From Desulfomicrobium baculatum DSM 4028 (GTDB lineage Bacteria > Desulfobacterota > Desulfovibrionia > Desulfovibrionales > Desulfomicrobiaceae), in contig NC_013173.1 in NCBI RefSeq assembly GCF_000023225.1, positions 808,501-872,500 on the forward strand: a stretch of DNA of 64,000 bases. Reading direction: 5' to 3'. Below, one piece after another: positions 27,532-36,938 of the stretch. Every line of letters starts with the position of its first letter. The first letter of the stretch is position 1. The notes under the pieces are model-generated. The model had not been told where the DNA came from. It saw nothing but the letters and a program-made list of their open reading frames with translations, and did not search any database. Both the position numbers and the translations under genes were made by a program.

Positions 27532-27861
27532 TTATGAGCGGCGCTCCGATGCGTAAGCCGTGTCCAGGGCATTGTCCAGAGCAATGCTTGATCGCGTCAG
27601 TGCTCCGCCTGCAAGAGTGCAGCGGAACATTTCCCAGTCCTGGTGGTTGATGATGTCGATGACGCCGCGCACATCCGGGCCGACGAGGCGCAACAGACAT
27701 TCAAGATCGCTGTCCACGTCAATGAAGACGCCTTCATGCACGAAGTCCAGCACCTGTCCGCTGACCTCGCATTCATAGGCGGACAAAAACGTACGGCAAT
27801 TCTTTAATTCATTCTCATCCAGTCCGGCCAGATGGCCGTAAACGCGAAAGTCATGGGGCAT
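27532..27861 (-). CDS. Uncharacterised protein leading the hypAB unit
   Basis: The 109-residue protein is acidic and soluble, starts MPHDFRVYGHLAGLDENELK and ends NALDTAYASERRS. I do not recognise the family. It ends 16 bases before hypA, so a shared transcript is likely and a role in nickel or hydrogenase maturation is possible. Confidence 0.6.
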   Translation of the reverse strand: MPHDFRVYGHLAGLDENELKNCRTFLSAYECEVSGQVLDFVHEGVFIDVDSDLECLLRLVGPDVRGVIDIINHQDWEMFRCTLAGGALTRSSIALDNALDTAYASERRS

Positions 27862-27878
27862 GGGATAGTCCTTAAGGG

Positions 27879-29621
27879 TCAGTCGGGAAGAATAAAGCAG
27901 GTGTAGCCTTCATGAGAGAGGACGGATACGAGGAACGGATCAGAAAATCGCCGGTCCAATATGGCGATCTTGCCTGTTCCGCCGGACACGGTCCAGGCCG
28001 GAACCTGCACCGCGATGCGGTTTTGCGCCCCTTCGTGCCAGGCGGCCTGGATCATTCCCTGGCGCAGCAAATCCTTGTCGCGCAAGAGCTGCAGCAGGGA
28101 ACTGAGCGTGTCGGGCATGGCCTGGCCGAAGATCTCTTCGGGATTGCCCGGGTTCATGGCCCGGATGATTTCCAAGTGCGTGGCCACGGGAACGTAGATG
28201 GATTCGCGAGCCCGTGACGGCAGGCGGGAAAGTTCGTTGTATGCATCCAGTTCGATGATCTTGACCTGCGCCTCATCAAGCACTTCGTGCAGCCCCTGGG
28301 GCAAAGGCGGTGAGTCCGGAGTCTGTCTGGACCAGATCATGTGAATGCGTTTTTGGCCACCGCGCTCTATGATGGCCATTTGTGGAGACAAGAGGGTCAC
28401 GCCGACGCCATTGCGGGAAAGCACCAGCTCTTTGCCGGCGCCCCAGAGCCGAAAATGTTTCGGAAAAGTGGAGGAGAGTTTTTCCAGCACTTCCTGCAAG
28501 CTCCAGCGGGGCGAGATGGTGCAGACCTTCATGCCCAATTTGTTGGCGTTTGCGATCCACTGGGCGTTTTTGGGCACGGGACAGAAGAGGATCTTGTCTC
28601 CCCAGGGCGCATCCAGGAGCGGGGTTTCGGACATTTTGACGACCAGCCATTCCGAGCCTGGCAGGGGGAACATGCTTTCGTCCCCCGGCAAGAATTTGAA
28701 ACGCATTTGTTCCAGCACGGTTTTGACGAACGGCAGGCCGGATACGGGCGTGCGTTTTTTTTCTGCGGTGGCGTTTGTTGCGTCGGATTGACCGAAACTG
28801 TCCGCGTCGCCCGCGCTGTCCGGAGCAGTCGGGGGCGTTTTGGGCAGCACGGCCGCTGGCGCTTGCGCAGGCTCTGGCGCTGAAGGCTCAGGCTGCTTTT
28901 GCAGGGGCTGGATCGGGCCGGGGGCGCCCAGGACGGAGGCGCCCCGCGCGGAAGCGCTCCGGACGGAGGCAGCCTGGCTGGGCGCGGTGGCCTGCGTCAC
29001 GACAATTTGCTCAGGTTTTGGGGACCGCTGCGCAGCAGGCGCACGGGGCGGGGCAGGCGCCATGACTTTTTCAGTCTGGTTTGTGACCGGCAGGATGATC
29101 TCCTGTCCGACGCGCAAGGTGTTGGTGTTCGGAATCTCTGGGTTGAGTTCGAGGAACAGGTCGAGATACTGGCTGTAGATCAAGCTGTTTGGCACCCCTT
29201 GCGCCTTGAGGATCTGGATCAGCGTATCTCCCGTGCGCACGACGTAGGGCGTTTTTTCGTATGATTTCGTCGCCGCCAAGGGCGGGGGGCGTCTGATGCC
29301 GGTGTCGGCTGCGGAGGACGCTTCTGGGATCTGGATGACCTGCCCCGGCATCAGCCGGTTGATGTCCGGGATGTGTGGGTTCAGAGCCGTGATGTCCGGC
29401 AGGATGCGCTGAATTTGCGTGGCGGAGTAGCCTTTTGATTCCAGTATCTTGTAGAGCCATTCGCCCTGCTTGACGATGTGCTCGTCGCCGGGTTTTTGCT
29501 CAACGCGGATATTTTTTTCAAAGAAAAGGCGCAGCGGTTTTTCTGAAAATCCCGGCTTGGTTATGCTTGTCAGGAAGCATAGAGCAAGAATAAGAAGAAC
29601 TGCACGTCTCATAGTTTTCAA
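27879..29621 (-). CDS. Exported LysM protein with Pro/Ala-rich linker
   Basis: The 580-residue protein has a signal peptide and two LysM repeats: about 45-97 (HIVKQGEWLYKILESKGYSA...MPGQVIQIP) and about 125-180 (YVVRTGDTLIQILKAQG...RVGQEIILP). A low-complexity Pro/Ala/Gln linker (about 185-290) follows, then a C-terminal domain of about 290 residues that I do not recognise. The LysM repeats bind peptidoglycan. It is probably a periplasmic cell-wall-associated protein. Confidence 0.75.
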   Translation of the reverse strand: MKTMRRAVLLILALCFLTSITKPGFSEKPLRLFFEKNIRVEQKPGDEHIVKQGEWLYKILESKGYSATQIQRILPDITALNPHIPDINRLMPGQVIQIPEASSAADTGIRRPPPLAATKSYEKTPYVVRTGDTLIQILKAQGVPNSLIYSQYLDLFLELNPEIPNTNTLRVGQEIILPVTNQTEKVMAPAPPRAPAAQRSPKPEQIVVTQATAPSQAASVRSASARGASVLGAPGPIQPLQKQPEPSAPEPAQAPAAVLPKTPPTAPDSAGDADSFGQSDATNATAEKKRTPVSGLPFVKTVLEQMRFKFLPGDESMFPLPGSEWLVVKMSETPLLDAPWGDKILFCPVPKNAQWIANANKLGMKVCTISPRWSLQEVLEKLSSTFPKHFRLWGAGKELVLSRNGVGVTLLSPQMAIIERGGQKRIHMIWSRQTPDSPPLPQGLHEVLDEAQVKIIELDAYNELSRLPSRARESIYVPVATHLEIIRAMNPGNPEEIFGQAMPDTLSSLLQLLRDKDLLRQGMIQAAWHEGAQNRIAVQVPAWTVSGGTGKIAILDRRFSDPFLVSVLSHEGYTCFILPD

Positions 29622-29743
29622 GCGGACCTGGTTTTAGGGACGGTTATTTCCGGTAATGGAACCAAGGATATAGCAAAAAGGATGAAGGCTGTCACTGCAC
29701 TTTACGTAAAGGGATTCACCCCAGCGACTCAAAGGAGAATATC

Positions 29744-30397
29744 ATGTATGTAGGCCTTGCCATGGACAGACACGTCCCCACCATCACTTCCGATACGCTG
29801 ATTATCAAAGCGGATCGCATGATGGAGGAGAATAGACTATGGATTTTACTTGTTGTTGAAGACGGCAAGCTCAAGGGATATGTGGCCAAGGAAGATATCC
29901 GGGCTGCATTGCCATCTGGAGCGACAACATTCAGCAAACATGAAATTAATTATCTTTTATCCAGGATGACGGTAAAAGAGCTGGTGCGAAGCTCAATGCC
30001 CACTGTGACGCCTGAAACGGAAATCGAAGTCGCGGCCAAGATTATGCACGACAAGGATCTGGCCGGTCTGGCCGTGGTCGACACGAAAAACCAGCTTCGG
30101 GGCTATATCAGCCGGGGTTCCATGCTGGCCGTGCTGGTGGAGGAAATGGGCCTGGAGCTTGGCGGCAACCGTATCGTCATCGAAGCCGAGGATCGCAAGG
30201 GCCTTATGGCCGAGATCAGCAGGCTTTTTTTCGATCTGGGCGTGAACATTCTGTCCACGTCAACCTTTTTTCGCGGCAACCAGCGCTTGCTGGTCTTCCG
30301 TGTGCGCACCGACGATTCCGAAGGCCTTGAGCGCGTGCTGACGGACAAGGGATACAAGATCGCAGGGCCGGAGCGTTTTGAACAGGAATGGGCGTAG
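29744..30397 (+). CDS. CBS-ACT domain protein
   Basis: The 217-residue protein carries a tandem CBS pair (about 1-135; VPTITSDTLI and MPTVTPETEIEVAAKIMHDK) and a C-terminal ACT domain (about 142-210; VIEAEDRKGLMAEISRLFFD). Such proteins sense adenine nucleotides and amino acids and regulate a partner. No enzyme domain is fused. The likely start is the ATG at 29744, with AAAGGAG upstream. Confidence 0.82.
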   Translation: MYVGLAMDRHVPTITSDTLIIKADRMMEENRLWILLVVEDGKLKGYVAKEDIRAALPSGATTFSKHEINYLLSRMTVKELVRSSMPTVTPETEIEVAAKIMHDKDLAGLAVVDTKNQLRGYISRGSMLAVLVEEMGLELGGNRIVIEAEDRKGLMAEISRLFFDLGVNILSTSTFFRGNQRLLVFRVRTDDSEGLERVLTDKGYKIAGPERFEQEWA

Positions 30398-30431
30398 CTC
30401 CATTTTTTTTCGCCGATATTTGATTCGAACT

Positions 30432-30481
30432 AAAGCGAAACCGGCCACGAACAGGATGTTCGTGGCCGGTTTCGCTTTTTT
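30432..30481 (+). terminator. Strong terminator between the CBS-ACT gene and ppnP
   Basis: AAAGCGAAACCGGCCACGAAC and its complement form a 20-bp stem around a short loop, followed by a T6 run. The convergent gene also ends here. Confidence 0.92.
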
Positions 30482-30501
30482 GGGTACGGAGGACGGAGCT
30501 G

Positions 30502-30816
30502 TTATTTGATGTAGGAGCAGCAGTAGTCGGTCACTGCCAGGATTTTGAGGGAAAACCTGGCGTTGGCCGGAACTTCGAAAGCCATGCCGCCGCTGATGCG
30601 TTTCCAGGCCGTTTCGCCGGGCAGGAGTATTTCCAGTTCGCCGGACAGGATCTCCATCAGTTCCTTTTCGGCAGTCCCGAATTCGTAGTCTCCGGGCAGC
30701 ATGACGCCTAGGGTTTTTTTGGATCCGTCGGGAAAAACGAGGGTGCGGCTGGTGACCTTGCCGTCAAAATAGACGTTGGCGTTCTTGAGCACGGTGACGT
30801 TTGCAAATTCAGTCAT
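30502..30816 (-). CDS. ppnP: Pyrimidine/purine nucleoside phosphorylase (DUF1255 family)
   Basis: The 104-residue cupin-like protein starts [20 protein letters not shown] and has [20 protein letters not shown], both typical of the YaiE/PpnP family. Its E. coli member phosphorolyses several nucleosides. The length matches the family, and I discard the upstream frame extension. It stands alone, ending at a terminator shared with the CBS-ACT gene. Confidence 0.9.
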   Translation of the reverse strand: MTEFANVTVLKNANVYFDGKVTSRTLVFPDGSKKTLGVMLPGDYEFGTAEKELMEILSGELEILLPGETAWKRISGGMAFEVPANARFSLKILAVTDYCCSYIK

Positions 30817-30938
30817 GAGTGTTCTCGCTGCGGGGTTGGGGTGTGTGTTCGATGCTGCCTTGCAGCGCATCGCTTCCTGGGTTGCGTCATCTCTGCGGCC
30901 GGGCGCGCATGATTGAAAAGGCCCGCGCGGGCCTTTCC

Positions 30939-32246
30939 TCACTCCAGCTTGGAGGTGATGTTGTGGTCGATCCACTGCGGGTCCCACCATTCGATGGGCT
31001 GCACCTCAATGCCGGAAACCAGCATGCCGAAGTGCAGGTGGTCTCCGCCGGCCATGCCCGTGGCGCCGGTCTTGCCGAGAACCTGTCCGCGCTGGATCAT
31101 ATCCCCTTTCTGCACATGGATTTCGCTCAGGTGCGAATACAGGGATTGCAGTCCGAATCCGTGGTCGATGACGACCACGTTGCCATAGATGCCCATGAAT
31201 TCGGCCAGGATGATGCGCCCGGTGTTGCCGGCCGGAACGGGGGAGGCCGCGAGGGAGGCGAGGTCCACTCCGAGATGGGTCTGGTTGTCCACGGCCTTGC
31301 CGTCATACTTGTAGGTGCGGTTGTCGGCGAAAGCCGCCATGGGCGCACTGTTGGGCAGGCGGATGAACGTGTCGTCCCAGAGCTTCTGGGGCACGGTGTC
31401 CTTGCCGAGCTGGATCAGGGAGGCAACGTTTTTGGCGCGAAGCTCGGAGTTGACTTTGAGGAAAATGTCTATGGGCGACGTGGCATCGGGGTAGAGGTCC
31501 GCGAACTGCCCCATTTTGGATTGCAGAAAATTGTCGGAGATATTGATGTCGTCATGTCTGAATTTCTTCATGAGAGGTCGAAAATTGAAACCCACCGTGG
31601 ATTCGTTGCCGGCCAGATCGCTGGCCACCAGGATCGGGGTGACGGCCTTGGGGTCGACGTTGAAGGGCAGGGCGAAGAAGCACAGAAATTTTCCGGGCTG
31701 ATAGGGGTAGCCGGGGAAAAAGTGATCTCCCAGCCTCACGCCGCTCGTGGCCAGTTCTTCGTTGGTGCTGTAAACCACCAGGCCGGTTCCGCCATGATTG
31801 ACGTTATGCTGCCCGGAAAGAACGGAAATGACGGGCGGCTTGGAGTCGATATCCAGCTGGCGCACGATCTGAGCCCGGTTGCCACGCCCCAGGCGGTGCC
31901 AGGAGGTGTCCTTGACCGTGATCGTCAAGGTCAGGGCTTCGTTCCTGAGCCCGGCTTTGGGAAGAGAGAATTCTTCGCGCAGCTCCCTGGTTCCGGCGGG
32001 CAGGGTCGTATTCATGATGTCGATGCTGTTGGTGCCCTGGGTGGCGACAACATGCAGGCTGCGCAATGCGGAATCCTTGTCCGCGGCCGTGATGGTGAAC
32101 ACGGTTCTGGTGCTGGCCGTGGTTTGTTCCGGGGTCAGGGAAAGAGTCGGCGGAGTCCACTCCGCCTTGACGTAATACATGGCTCCAAGGGCTCCCAGAA
32201 GAAGCAGGATGACAAGAAAGAAGGCTGAAGAGATACGGTTTTTCAT
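30939..32246 (-). CDS. Membrane-anchored M23-family peptidase
   Basis: The 435-residue protein has an N-terminal membrane anchor (about 8-26), a region of beta-rich repeats and a C-terminal LytM domain. Zinc ligands are visible as HLGVDLAS (HxxxD) and GGDHLHFGM (HxH). It should cut peptidoglycan cross-links or peptide chains in the periplasm and take part in cell-wall remodelling. The start at 32246 gives a proper signal anchor. Confidence 0.85.
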   Translation of the reverse strand: MKNRISSAFFLVILLLLGALGAMYYVKAEWTPPTLSLTPEQTTASTRTVFTITAADKDSALRSLHVVATQGTNSIDIMNTTLPAGTRELREEFSLPKAGLRNEALTLTITVKDTSWHRLGRGNRAQIVRQLDIDSKPPVISVLSGQHNVNHGGTGLVVYSTNEELATSGVRLGDHFFPGYPYQPGKFLCFFALPFNVDPKAVTPILVASDLAGNESTVGFNFRPLMKKFRHDDINISDNFLQSKMGQFADLYPDATSPIDIFLKVNSELRAKNVASLIQLGKDTVPQKLWDDTFIRLPNSAPMAAFADNRTYKYDGKAVDNQTHLGVDLASLAASPVPAGNTGRIILAEFMGIYGNVVVIDHGFGLQSLYSHLSEIHVQKGDMIQRGQVLGKTGATGMAGGDHLHFGMLVSGIEVQPIEWWDPQWIDHNITSKLE

Positions 32247-32397
32247 ACCAATGCTCGTTGTTTGAGGTCTTGTATGTGGGGATGGCGGGCTAAAGGCCGC
32301 GCAGGTCCGGATGTCAGGCGCGAAAAGGGGCGCAAAAGAACGCCGCAAGCATGATCATGCTACGGAGGCGGTTCGATTTTGGCAAGTTTCGAGGTTT

Positions 32398-33219
32398 TTA
32401 AATTTTGATGAGCTGATTTCCCATTTGTTTCAGCATGTTGCTGCGGGCCAGGCTTTGCCGCCAGACTTGAGGGATCTGGTTCCGGCCATACCATGCGCCG
32501 GCCAGTTGGCCGTATGCGGCCAAGGCGCGCGGGCCATGCGGGAAGCATTGAATGCTGCCCGCGGCAAAGGAATCGCTGTCGCGAAATGCGCTCATGGCCG
32601 CCTGCAGGGAGGCGGCGGCTCCAGATTCGGCTGGCCGGGGGGCATCCGAACACAGGTCGGCGATTTCGGGGCTGAGGTCTGGAAGCTGTGGCCGCAAAAC
32701 CAGCGATTTGTCCGTGGAGTGCAGGGCCTCGAAAATCATGGCCGCCAGAAGCCGGCAGGCGTCCAGGCTCTGGCGGGATGAATGCGTGGTGGCGGTGGAG
32801 TTGACGCAGGCATCAAGCATTGTTTCCCGGGAATCCGTGAAATACATGACCACCGGCGCCACCCGGGCCAGACAGGCATCGCCCTGGGCCTGGCTCTCGT
32901 CCAGTGGATTCCAGGTGCGCTCGAAGCGCAGTATGGCCTGTTTGACGGTTTCGTCTATGAAGTCGCAGGTCTCGGTGGAACTCAGGTAGCCGTAGCGCAG
33001 CCAGCTCGTGTAGCGGACCATCTGATCGCGCTGGTCGACGCCGCCGATTTCGAGCAGGCTCTCGACTAGGCTGAGCGCCATGGACGTCCCATCGCCCCAA
33101 AGACCTGGAATGAGCGGCGCATTTTCGGATACACTGGCGGGGTTTGATCCTGCCAGCGCCTCGCAAACCGCGAGGCCGACCAGACTGCCGAGGGCCTTGT
33201 CCGAATCAGGCCTTGGCAC
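32398..33219 (-). CDS. ADP-ribosylglycohydrolase-fold protein with degenerate metal site
   Basis: From a GTG at 33219, inside the end of hypC and preceded by AGGAGGAGC, the product is 273 residues. The DraG fold is recognisable (TTHSSRQSLDACRLLAAMI, AAYGQLAGAWYG). Three catalytic segments are changed. GDALG is CEALAG. The Asp pair of DDT is WGDGTSMAL, keeping one Asp. The late DxDT is replaced by FPHGPRALA. It is therefore probably a pseudoenzyme or a reshaped enzyme. Coupling to hypC ties it to hydrogenase maturation; the role is unknown. Confidence 0.78.
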   Translation of the reverse strand: MPRPDSDKALGSLVGLAVCEALAGSNPASVSENAPLIPGLWGDGTSMALSLVESLLEIGGVDQRDQMVRYTSWLRYGYLSSTETCDFIDETVKQAILRFERTWNPLDESQAQGDACLARVAPVVMYFTDSRETMLDACVNSTATTHSSRQSLDACRLLAAMIFEALHSTDKSLVLRPQLPDLSPEIADLCSDAPRPAESGAAASLQAAMSAFRDSDSFAAGSIQCFPHGPRALAAYGQLAGAWYGRNQIPQVWRQSLARSNMLKQMGNQLIKI

Positions 33220-33484
33220 GGTCAAGCTCCTCCTGCTCGTATTTGCGCTGCACTTCATCGTAGGCGTCGGCCAGTTCGCGCAGAATGGCCAGGGATTGCT
33301 GCGCCTCCAGCAGATCGAGCTTGCGGAGGGCGAACCCGGCGTGGATGATGACGTAATCGCCAAGGGCCGCCTCTCCGTCGAGGAGCATGAGGGAGGCTGT
33401 GACGAAGGTTTCGCCTTCGCCGACGCGGCATTGGGCGACGCCGTTTTCGATGGATTCAATTTTGGCAGGAATGGCCAGACACAT
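33206..33484 (-). CDS. hypC: Hydrogenase maturation chaperone HypC
   Basis: The 92-residue protein starts MCLAIPAKIESI with the essential Cys2, followed by the small OB-like barrel of the HypC/HybG family. It carries the Fe(CN)2CO unit with HypD and docks on the immature large subunit. Its C-terminal helix is a little longer than usual and Glu-rich. It starts 9 bases after the protease gene and overlaps the next gene by 14 bases. Confidence 0.92.
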   Translation of the reverse strand: MCLAIPAKIESIENGVAQCRVGEGETFVTASLMLLDGEAALGDYVIIHAGFALRKLDLLEAQQSLAILRELADAYDEVQRKYEQEELDRAKA

Positions 33485-33493
33485 GATGACTCC

Positions 33494-33991
33494 TTAGTTC
33501 GGGGTGCAGGTTCCGCCGACGGATTCGATTTCGCGGATGACGGACTCTATCATTACGGGCATGGACGAGACAGCCGCCGGCGAAAGTTCCAGGGCCATGG
33601 AATCGTAGTCGAAGGGCTCCATGCCGATGACCACGGCTTCGGGACGGTTTCCGACAATTTCGCACATGCCCAAGGTGTCGACAAGGTCGGTCTGATGCAT
33701 GGAGTCGCGAAAGGCCAGGCTTTTACGCAGATCTTCGCCCAGGAGCCGGTAGACGGAGCCGGGCTTGTCGTCGCAGAGGACCGCGTCGCAGACGATCAGG
33801 TAGTCCGATTCGAGGATCGGCCCCATCAGTTTGGTGCCCAGGGTGCCGCCATCCATGAGGGTGACGTTGCTTGAGAATTTGAATTTTTCCTGCATCTGTT
33901 CAATGCAGCGCACCCCGATGCCCTCATCGGTGAAAAGAATATTGCCCACGCCAAGAACGAGAATGCGTTTTTCTGTCATGAACGTATCCAT
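33494..33991 (-). CDS. hynC: [NiFe] hydrogenase maturation protease
   Basis: The 165-residue endopeptidase belongs to the HyaD/HybD family (ILVLGVGNILFTDEGIGVRC, with the nickel-sensing Glu; Asp in LIVCDAV; His in MHQTD). It removes the C-terminal peptide of the large subunit after nickel insertion. The ATG at 33979 with GGA upstream is an alternative start. The gene follows hynA by 87 bases, with a hairpin in between. Confidence 0.92.
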   Translation of the reverse strand: MDTFMTEKRILVLGVGNILFTDEGIGVRCIEQMQEKFKFSSNVTLMDGGTLGTKLMGPILESDYLIVCDAVLCDDKPGSVYRLLGEDLRKSLAFRDSMHQTDLVDTLGMCEIVGNRPEAVVIGMEPFDYDSMALELSPAAVSSMPVMIESVIREIESVGGTCTPN

Positions 33992-34047
33992 GTTTGAAGA
34001 ATTAAAAAGAAATGCTACGCAAATTTGTGGGTTGCTTCAAGACAGGA

Positions 34048-34071
34048 AAGGGCCCCGATTTCGGGGCCCTT
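34048..34071. terminator. GC-rich hairpin just after hynA
   Basis: AAGGGCCCCGA and TCGGGGCCCTT form a perfect 11-bp stem with a TT loop, eight bases beyond the hynA stop. The T run lies on the plus-strand side. For the minus-strand operon it therefore looks like an RNA-stabilising or attenuating hairpin rather than a full terminator, letting hynBA be more abundant than the maturation genes. Confidence 0.7.
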
Positions 34072-34078
34072 CATTTTT

Positions 34079-35788
34079 TTACAGGATCTTGAACTTGCGG
34101 ACCTGATTGGTCTTGGAGTCGATGACGTGCACGCCGCAGGCGATACACGGGTCAAAGGAGTGCACGGTGCGCAGAATTTCCACCGGGCGTTCGGCATCGG
34201 CGATAGGCGTCCCGATGAGCGCTTCTTCCACTGCGGACATTTTGTTGTTGGAGCAGCGCGGTCCGAAGTTCCAGGTCGAGGGTACGACGAGTTGGAAGTT
34301 TTCGATCTTGCCGCCCTTGATCTTGATCCAGTGACTGAGCGCACCACGGGGAGCATTGACATAGCCCACGCCTTCGGCTTCGTCGGGCATGGTCCAGTCC
34401 TGGTAGATCTTGGTGTTGCCGCTCTTCACGTTCTCGGCCAGTTCGTTGACCCAGTCCATGAGCTTGTCGGCGATGACCTTGGTCTCGATGCCGCGAGCGG
34501 CCGTGCGTCCAAGGGTGGAGAAGAGAGCCGGGGCGCCGACGCCAAGATGACCGAGCACATAATCGACCAGCTTCTTCACTTCCGGATGTCCCTTGCCGTA
34601 GGCGATCAGAACCGTGGCCAGGGGGCCGGTTTCCATGGATTCGCCATTGTAGCGGGGGGCCTTCATCCAGGAATAGCGGTCGCGGTCCTCGTAGCTGGTG
34701 TACTGCGGCTCGGTCACGCCCGTGTATGGGTGGTGGGCCTTGTCGCCCTGATACCAGCTGTGGCGGACATGTTCCTCGATCAGCTTGGGATCGAAATTGC
34801 CGACTCCGGCGATGTTGCGGTTCATGATCACGCCCTGGGGAATCCAGCGGCTGTTCATGTCGCTGTCGACGGCGGGGAATTCGCCGAAGCTCAGGAAGTT
34901 GGTGGTGCCGCCGATGCCTGCCCAGTCCTTGTAGTAGGACGCCACGGCCAGCAGGTCCGGGATGTAGCATTCGTCGATGAACTGCTTGGTTTCCTGGAAC
35001 AGGCCGACGAATTCGGCGATGCGTTCATCGGTGAGGCTTTCGTAACAGGTCACGCCGCCGACCACGGTGAACTGGGTGTGCGGGTTCTTGGCGCCGAAAA
35101 CGGCCATGGCGCGGGCGGCCTTGACCTGCAGGTGCAGGGCCTCAAGGTAGTGCGCGGTGGCGATGAGGTTGACTTCCGCCGGCAGATAATAGGCTTTGTG
35201 TCCGCCCAGGAAGTAGGCGTTGGTGAAGATGCCGAGCTGGCCGGAATCGACCAGACCCTTGACCTTGTCCTGTACGGCTTTCAAATCTTCGGCCTTGGTC
35301 ACGCGGGTCGAGATGGAGTTGGCGATGGACGCGGCCTTTTTGGGGTCGGCGGTCAGCGCGCCGGTGACATCCACCCAGTCCAGGGCGTGCAGGTGATAGA
35401 AATGCACGATGTGGTCATGCAGAAACTGGGCTGCCAGCACCAGGTTGCGGATAAGACGCGCGTTGTCGGGCAGATTCTTGTCCACGCCAACGGCATTGTC
35501 CACGCAACGGGTGGAAGCCAGGGCATGGGTGTAGGTGCAGACGCCGCAGGAGCGCTGGGTGAAATGCTGCGCATCGCGGGGATCGCGGCCTTTGAGGATC
35601 AATTCCAGTCCACGGAAAAGCTGGGAGCTGGACCAGACGTTGGTGACCTTGCCCTGGTCCACTTCGACTTCGATTTTGAGGTGCCCTTCGATGCGGGTAA
35701 CGGGATCCACGATGATGGGTCCCTTGAAGGTTGTATCCATTGGGGTGGCGATAACACCCGGGGCTTGGTTGGGTTTGCAACCGGACAT
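34079..35788 (-). CDS. hynA: Periplasmic [NiFe] hydrogenase large subunit
   Basis: The 569-residue subunit holds the NiFe site in RSCGVCTYTHA (about 79-89) and DPCIACGVH near the C-terminus, giving four Cys ligands. The position that is selenocysteine in [NiFeSe] enzymes is Cys here. Cleavage after the final His of that motif would remove a 15-residue tail (VIDSKTNQVRKFKIL). It oxidises or makes H2 and passes electrons to the small subunit and then to periplasmic cytochromes c. It lacks its own signal and is co-exported with HynB. Confidence 0.96.
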   Translation of the reverse strand: MSGCKPNQAPGVIATPMDTTFKGPIIVDPVTRIEGHLKIEVEVDQGKVTNVWSSSQLFRGLELILKGRDPRDAQHFTQRSCGVCTYTHALASTRCVDNAVGVDKNLPDNARLIRNLVLAAQFLHDHIVHFYHLHALDWVDVTGALTADPKKAASIANSISTRVTKAEDLKAVQDKVKGLVDSGQLGIFTNAYFLGGHKAYYLPAEVNLIATAHYLEALHLQVKAARAMAVFGAKNPHTQFTVVGGVTCYESLTDERIAEFVGLFQETKQFIDECYIPDLLAVASYYKDWAGIGGTTNFLSFGEFPAVDSDMNSRWIPQGVIMNRNIAGVGNFDPKLIEEHVRHSWYQGDKAHHPYTGVTEPQYTSYEDRDRYSWMKAPRYNGESMETGPLATVLIAYGKGHPEVKKLVDYVLGHLGVGAPALFSTLGRTAARGIETKVIADKLMDWVNELAENVKSGNTKIYQDWTMPDEAEGVGYVNAPRGALSHWIKIKGGKIENFQLVVPSTWNFGPRCSNNKMSAVEEALIGTPIADAERPVEILRTVHSFDPCIACGVHVIDSKTNQVRKFKIL

Positions 35789-35839
35789 ATGTACTCTCCT
35801 CTGATTTCAGTAAATGTTGAGCCTTGAGCAACAGCCTTC

Positions 35840-36799
35840 TTATGCTTCTTCGTAGAAGGGGGAAGCGGCGTCCCAGAAATCGGGTTCACTGCAGCCGATA
35901 CATGGGTGGCCAGCCTGAACCGGCCAGTTCGTCTGGTTGAACTTGACCTTGGGGCAGTTGTTGTAGGTCATGGGGCCTTTGCAGCCGAGCTGGTACAGAC
36001 ACCAGCCCTTGCGGGCCTCTTCCGAATCAAAGGAGGGCGCGAACTCGCCGGCTTCGTAGTGGGGCAGGCGCTCGCACTGTTCGTGCACGGTTTCGCCGAA
36101 GAACATGATCGGCCGGTTGATGGAGTCCATTTCCGGGATGGCCAGGTTGTGGGTCAGGAGATGAACGATGGTTCCAACCAGGTTGTAGGGATTGGGCGGA
36201 CAGCCGGGGACGTTGACGGCGTTGACGCCCAGATGCTTGAGTGCGTCGTTGACGCCCTTGGCTTCGGTCGGATTGGGGCTTGCGGCCTGAACGCCGCCGT
36301 AAGTGGCGCAGGTTCCGTAGGCGATGGTGGCGAGGGCTTTGGGCACGATTTCGGAGTTGATTTCAAGCATGGTGCGGCCACCTACCATACCGTAGATTCC
36401 GTTGTCCTTGGTCGGAATGCCGCCTTCAACGACACACAGGAAGCCGTTCGGGTTGTTTACGGCCTGATGCAATGCTTCTTCAGCTTTGTGACCAGAGGCA
36501 GCCATGAGGGTTTCATGGTAATCAAGGCTGATAGTGTCCAGAATCAGGTCGTCGATAAAGGGACGAACAGCGCGGAGAATGGATTCGGAGCAGCCTGTGC
36601 ATTCCGCGTTATGCAGCCAGACCACGGAAGGACGCGTGGGAGAAGTCAGCGCCAGGGCGATTTTGTTGGCAAATGACGCCTCCATACCCATGACCGCAGC
36701 GATTGTGGTGCAGAACTTCATGAAATCTCGGCGGGAGACCCCACTTTTTTCCAACCGCTCTACGGCCCCGGGTTTGCCTAAACCTACAGAAACCTTCAT
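35840..36799 (-). CDS. hynB: Periplasmic [NiFe] hydrogenase small subunit with Tat signal
   Basis: The 319-residue subunit has a twin-arginine signal (SRRDFMKFC) and ligands for three iron-sulfur clusters: ECTGC with GTCATYGG and GCPPNP (proximal), then [26 protein letters not shown] and [13 protein letters not shown] (distal and medial). A GGAGG precedes the ATG. It begins the hyn operon. The upstream region carries a 50-bp-period tandem repeat. Confidence 0.96.
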   Translation of the reverse strand: MKVSVGLGKPGAVERLEKSGVSRRDFMKFCTTIAAVMGMEASFANKIALALTSPTRPSVVWLHNAECTGCSESILRAVRPFIDDLILDTISLDYHETLMAASGHKAEEALHQAVNNPNGFLCVVEGGIPTKDNGIYGMVGGRTMLEINSEIVPKALATIAYGTCATYGGVQAASPNPTEAKGVNDALKHLGVNAVNVPGCPPNPYNLVGTIVHLLTHNLAIPEMDSINRPIMFFGETVHEQCERLPHYEAGEFAPSFDSEEARKGWCLYQLGCKGPMTYNNCPKVKFNQTNWPVQAGHPCIGCSEPDFWDAASPFYEEA

Positions 36800-36841
36800 A
36801 ACACACCTCCATCAGTGTATGAATAAAAGACAGGTAACAAT

Positions 36842-36938
36842 TGTTGTTGACCTGTCATGTCCACAATCAGCAAGGATGTTCGTCGAATTCGTGTTGTTGA
36901 CCCGTGGTGTCCACAATCAGCAAGGATGTCCGGTGAAT
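36842..36938 (-). repeat. Two-copy tandem repeat upstream of hynB
   Basis: About 47 bp (36842-36888) is repeated at 36892-36938 with a 50-bp period. The core TGTCCACAATCAGCAAGGATGT is kept nearly intact, with a few changes elsewhere. It lies 43-139 bases upstream of the hynB start, so it is a candidate pair of regulator sites. Fifty bases is close to five DNA turns, so both copies face the same side of the helix. Confidence 0.8.

Noticed and set aside
34079..35788. [NiFeSe] hydrogenase with selenocysteine
   Set aside because: The relevant codon in DPCIACGVH is a Cys codon, not TGA, so this enzyme is the plain [NiFe] type even though the window encodes a selenopeptide elsewhere.
34025..35827. 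Plus-strand open frame of 600 codons opposite hynA
   Set aside because: It is antisense to the hydrogenase large subunit; no motif, no ribosome binding site.
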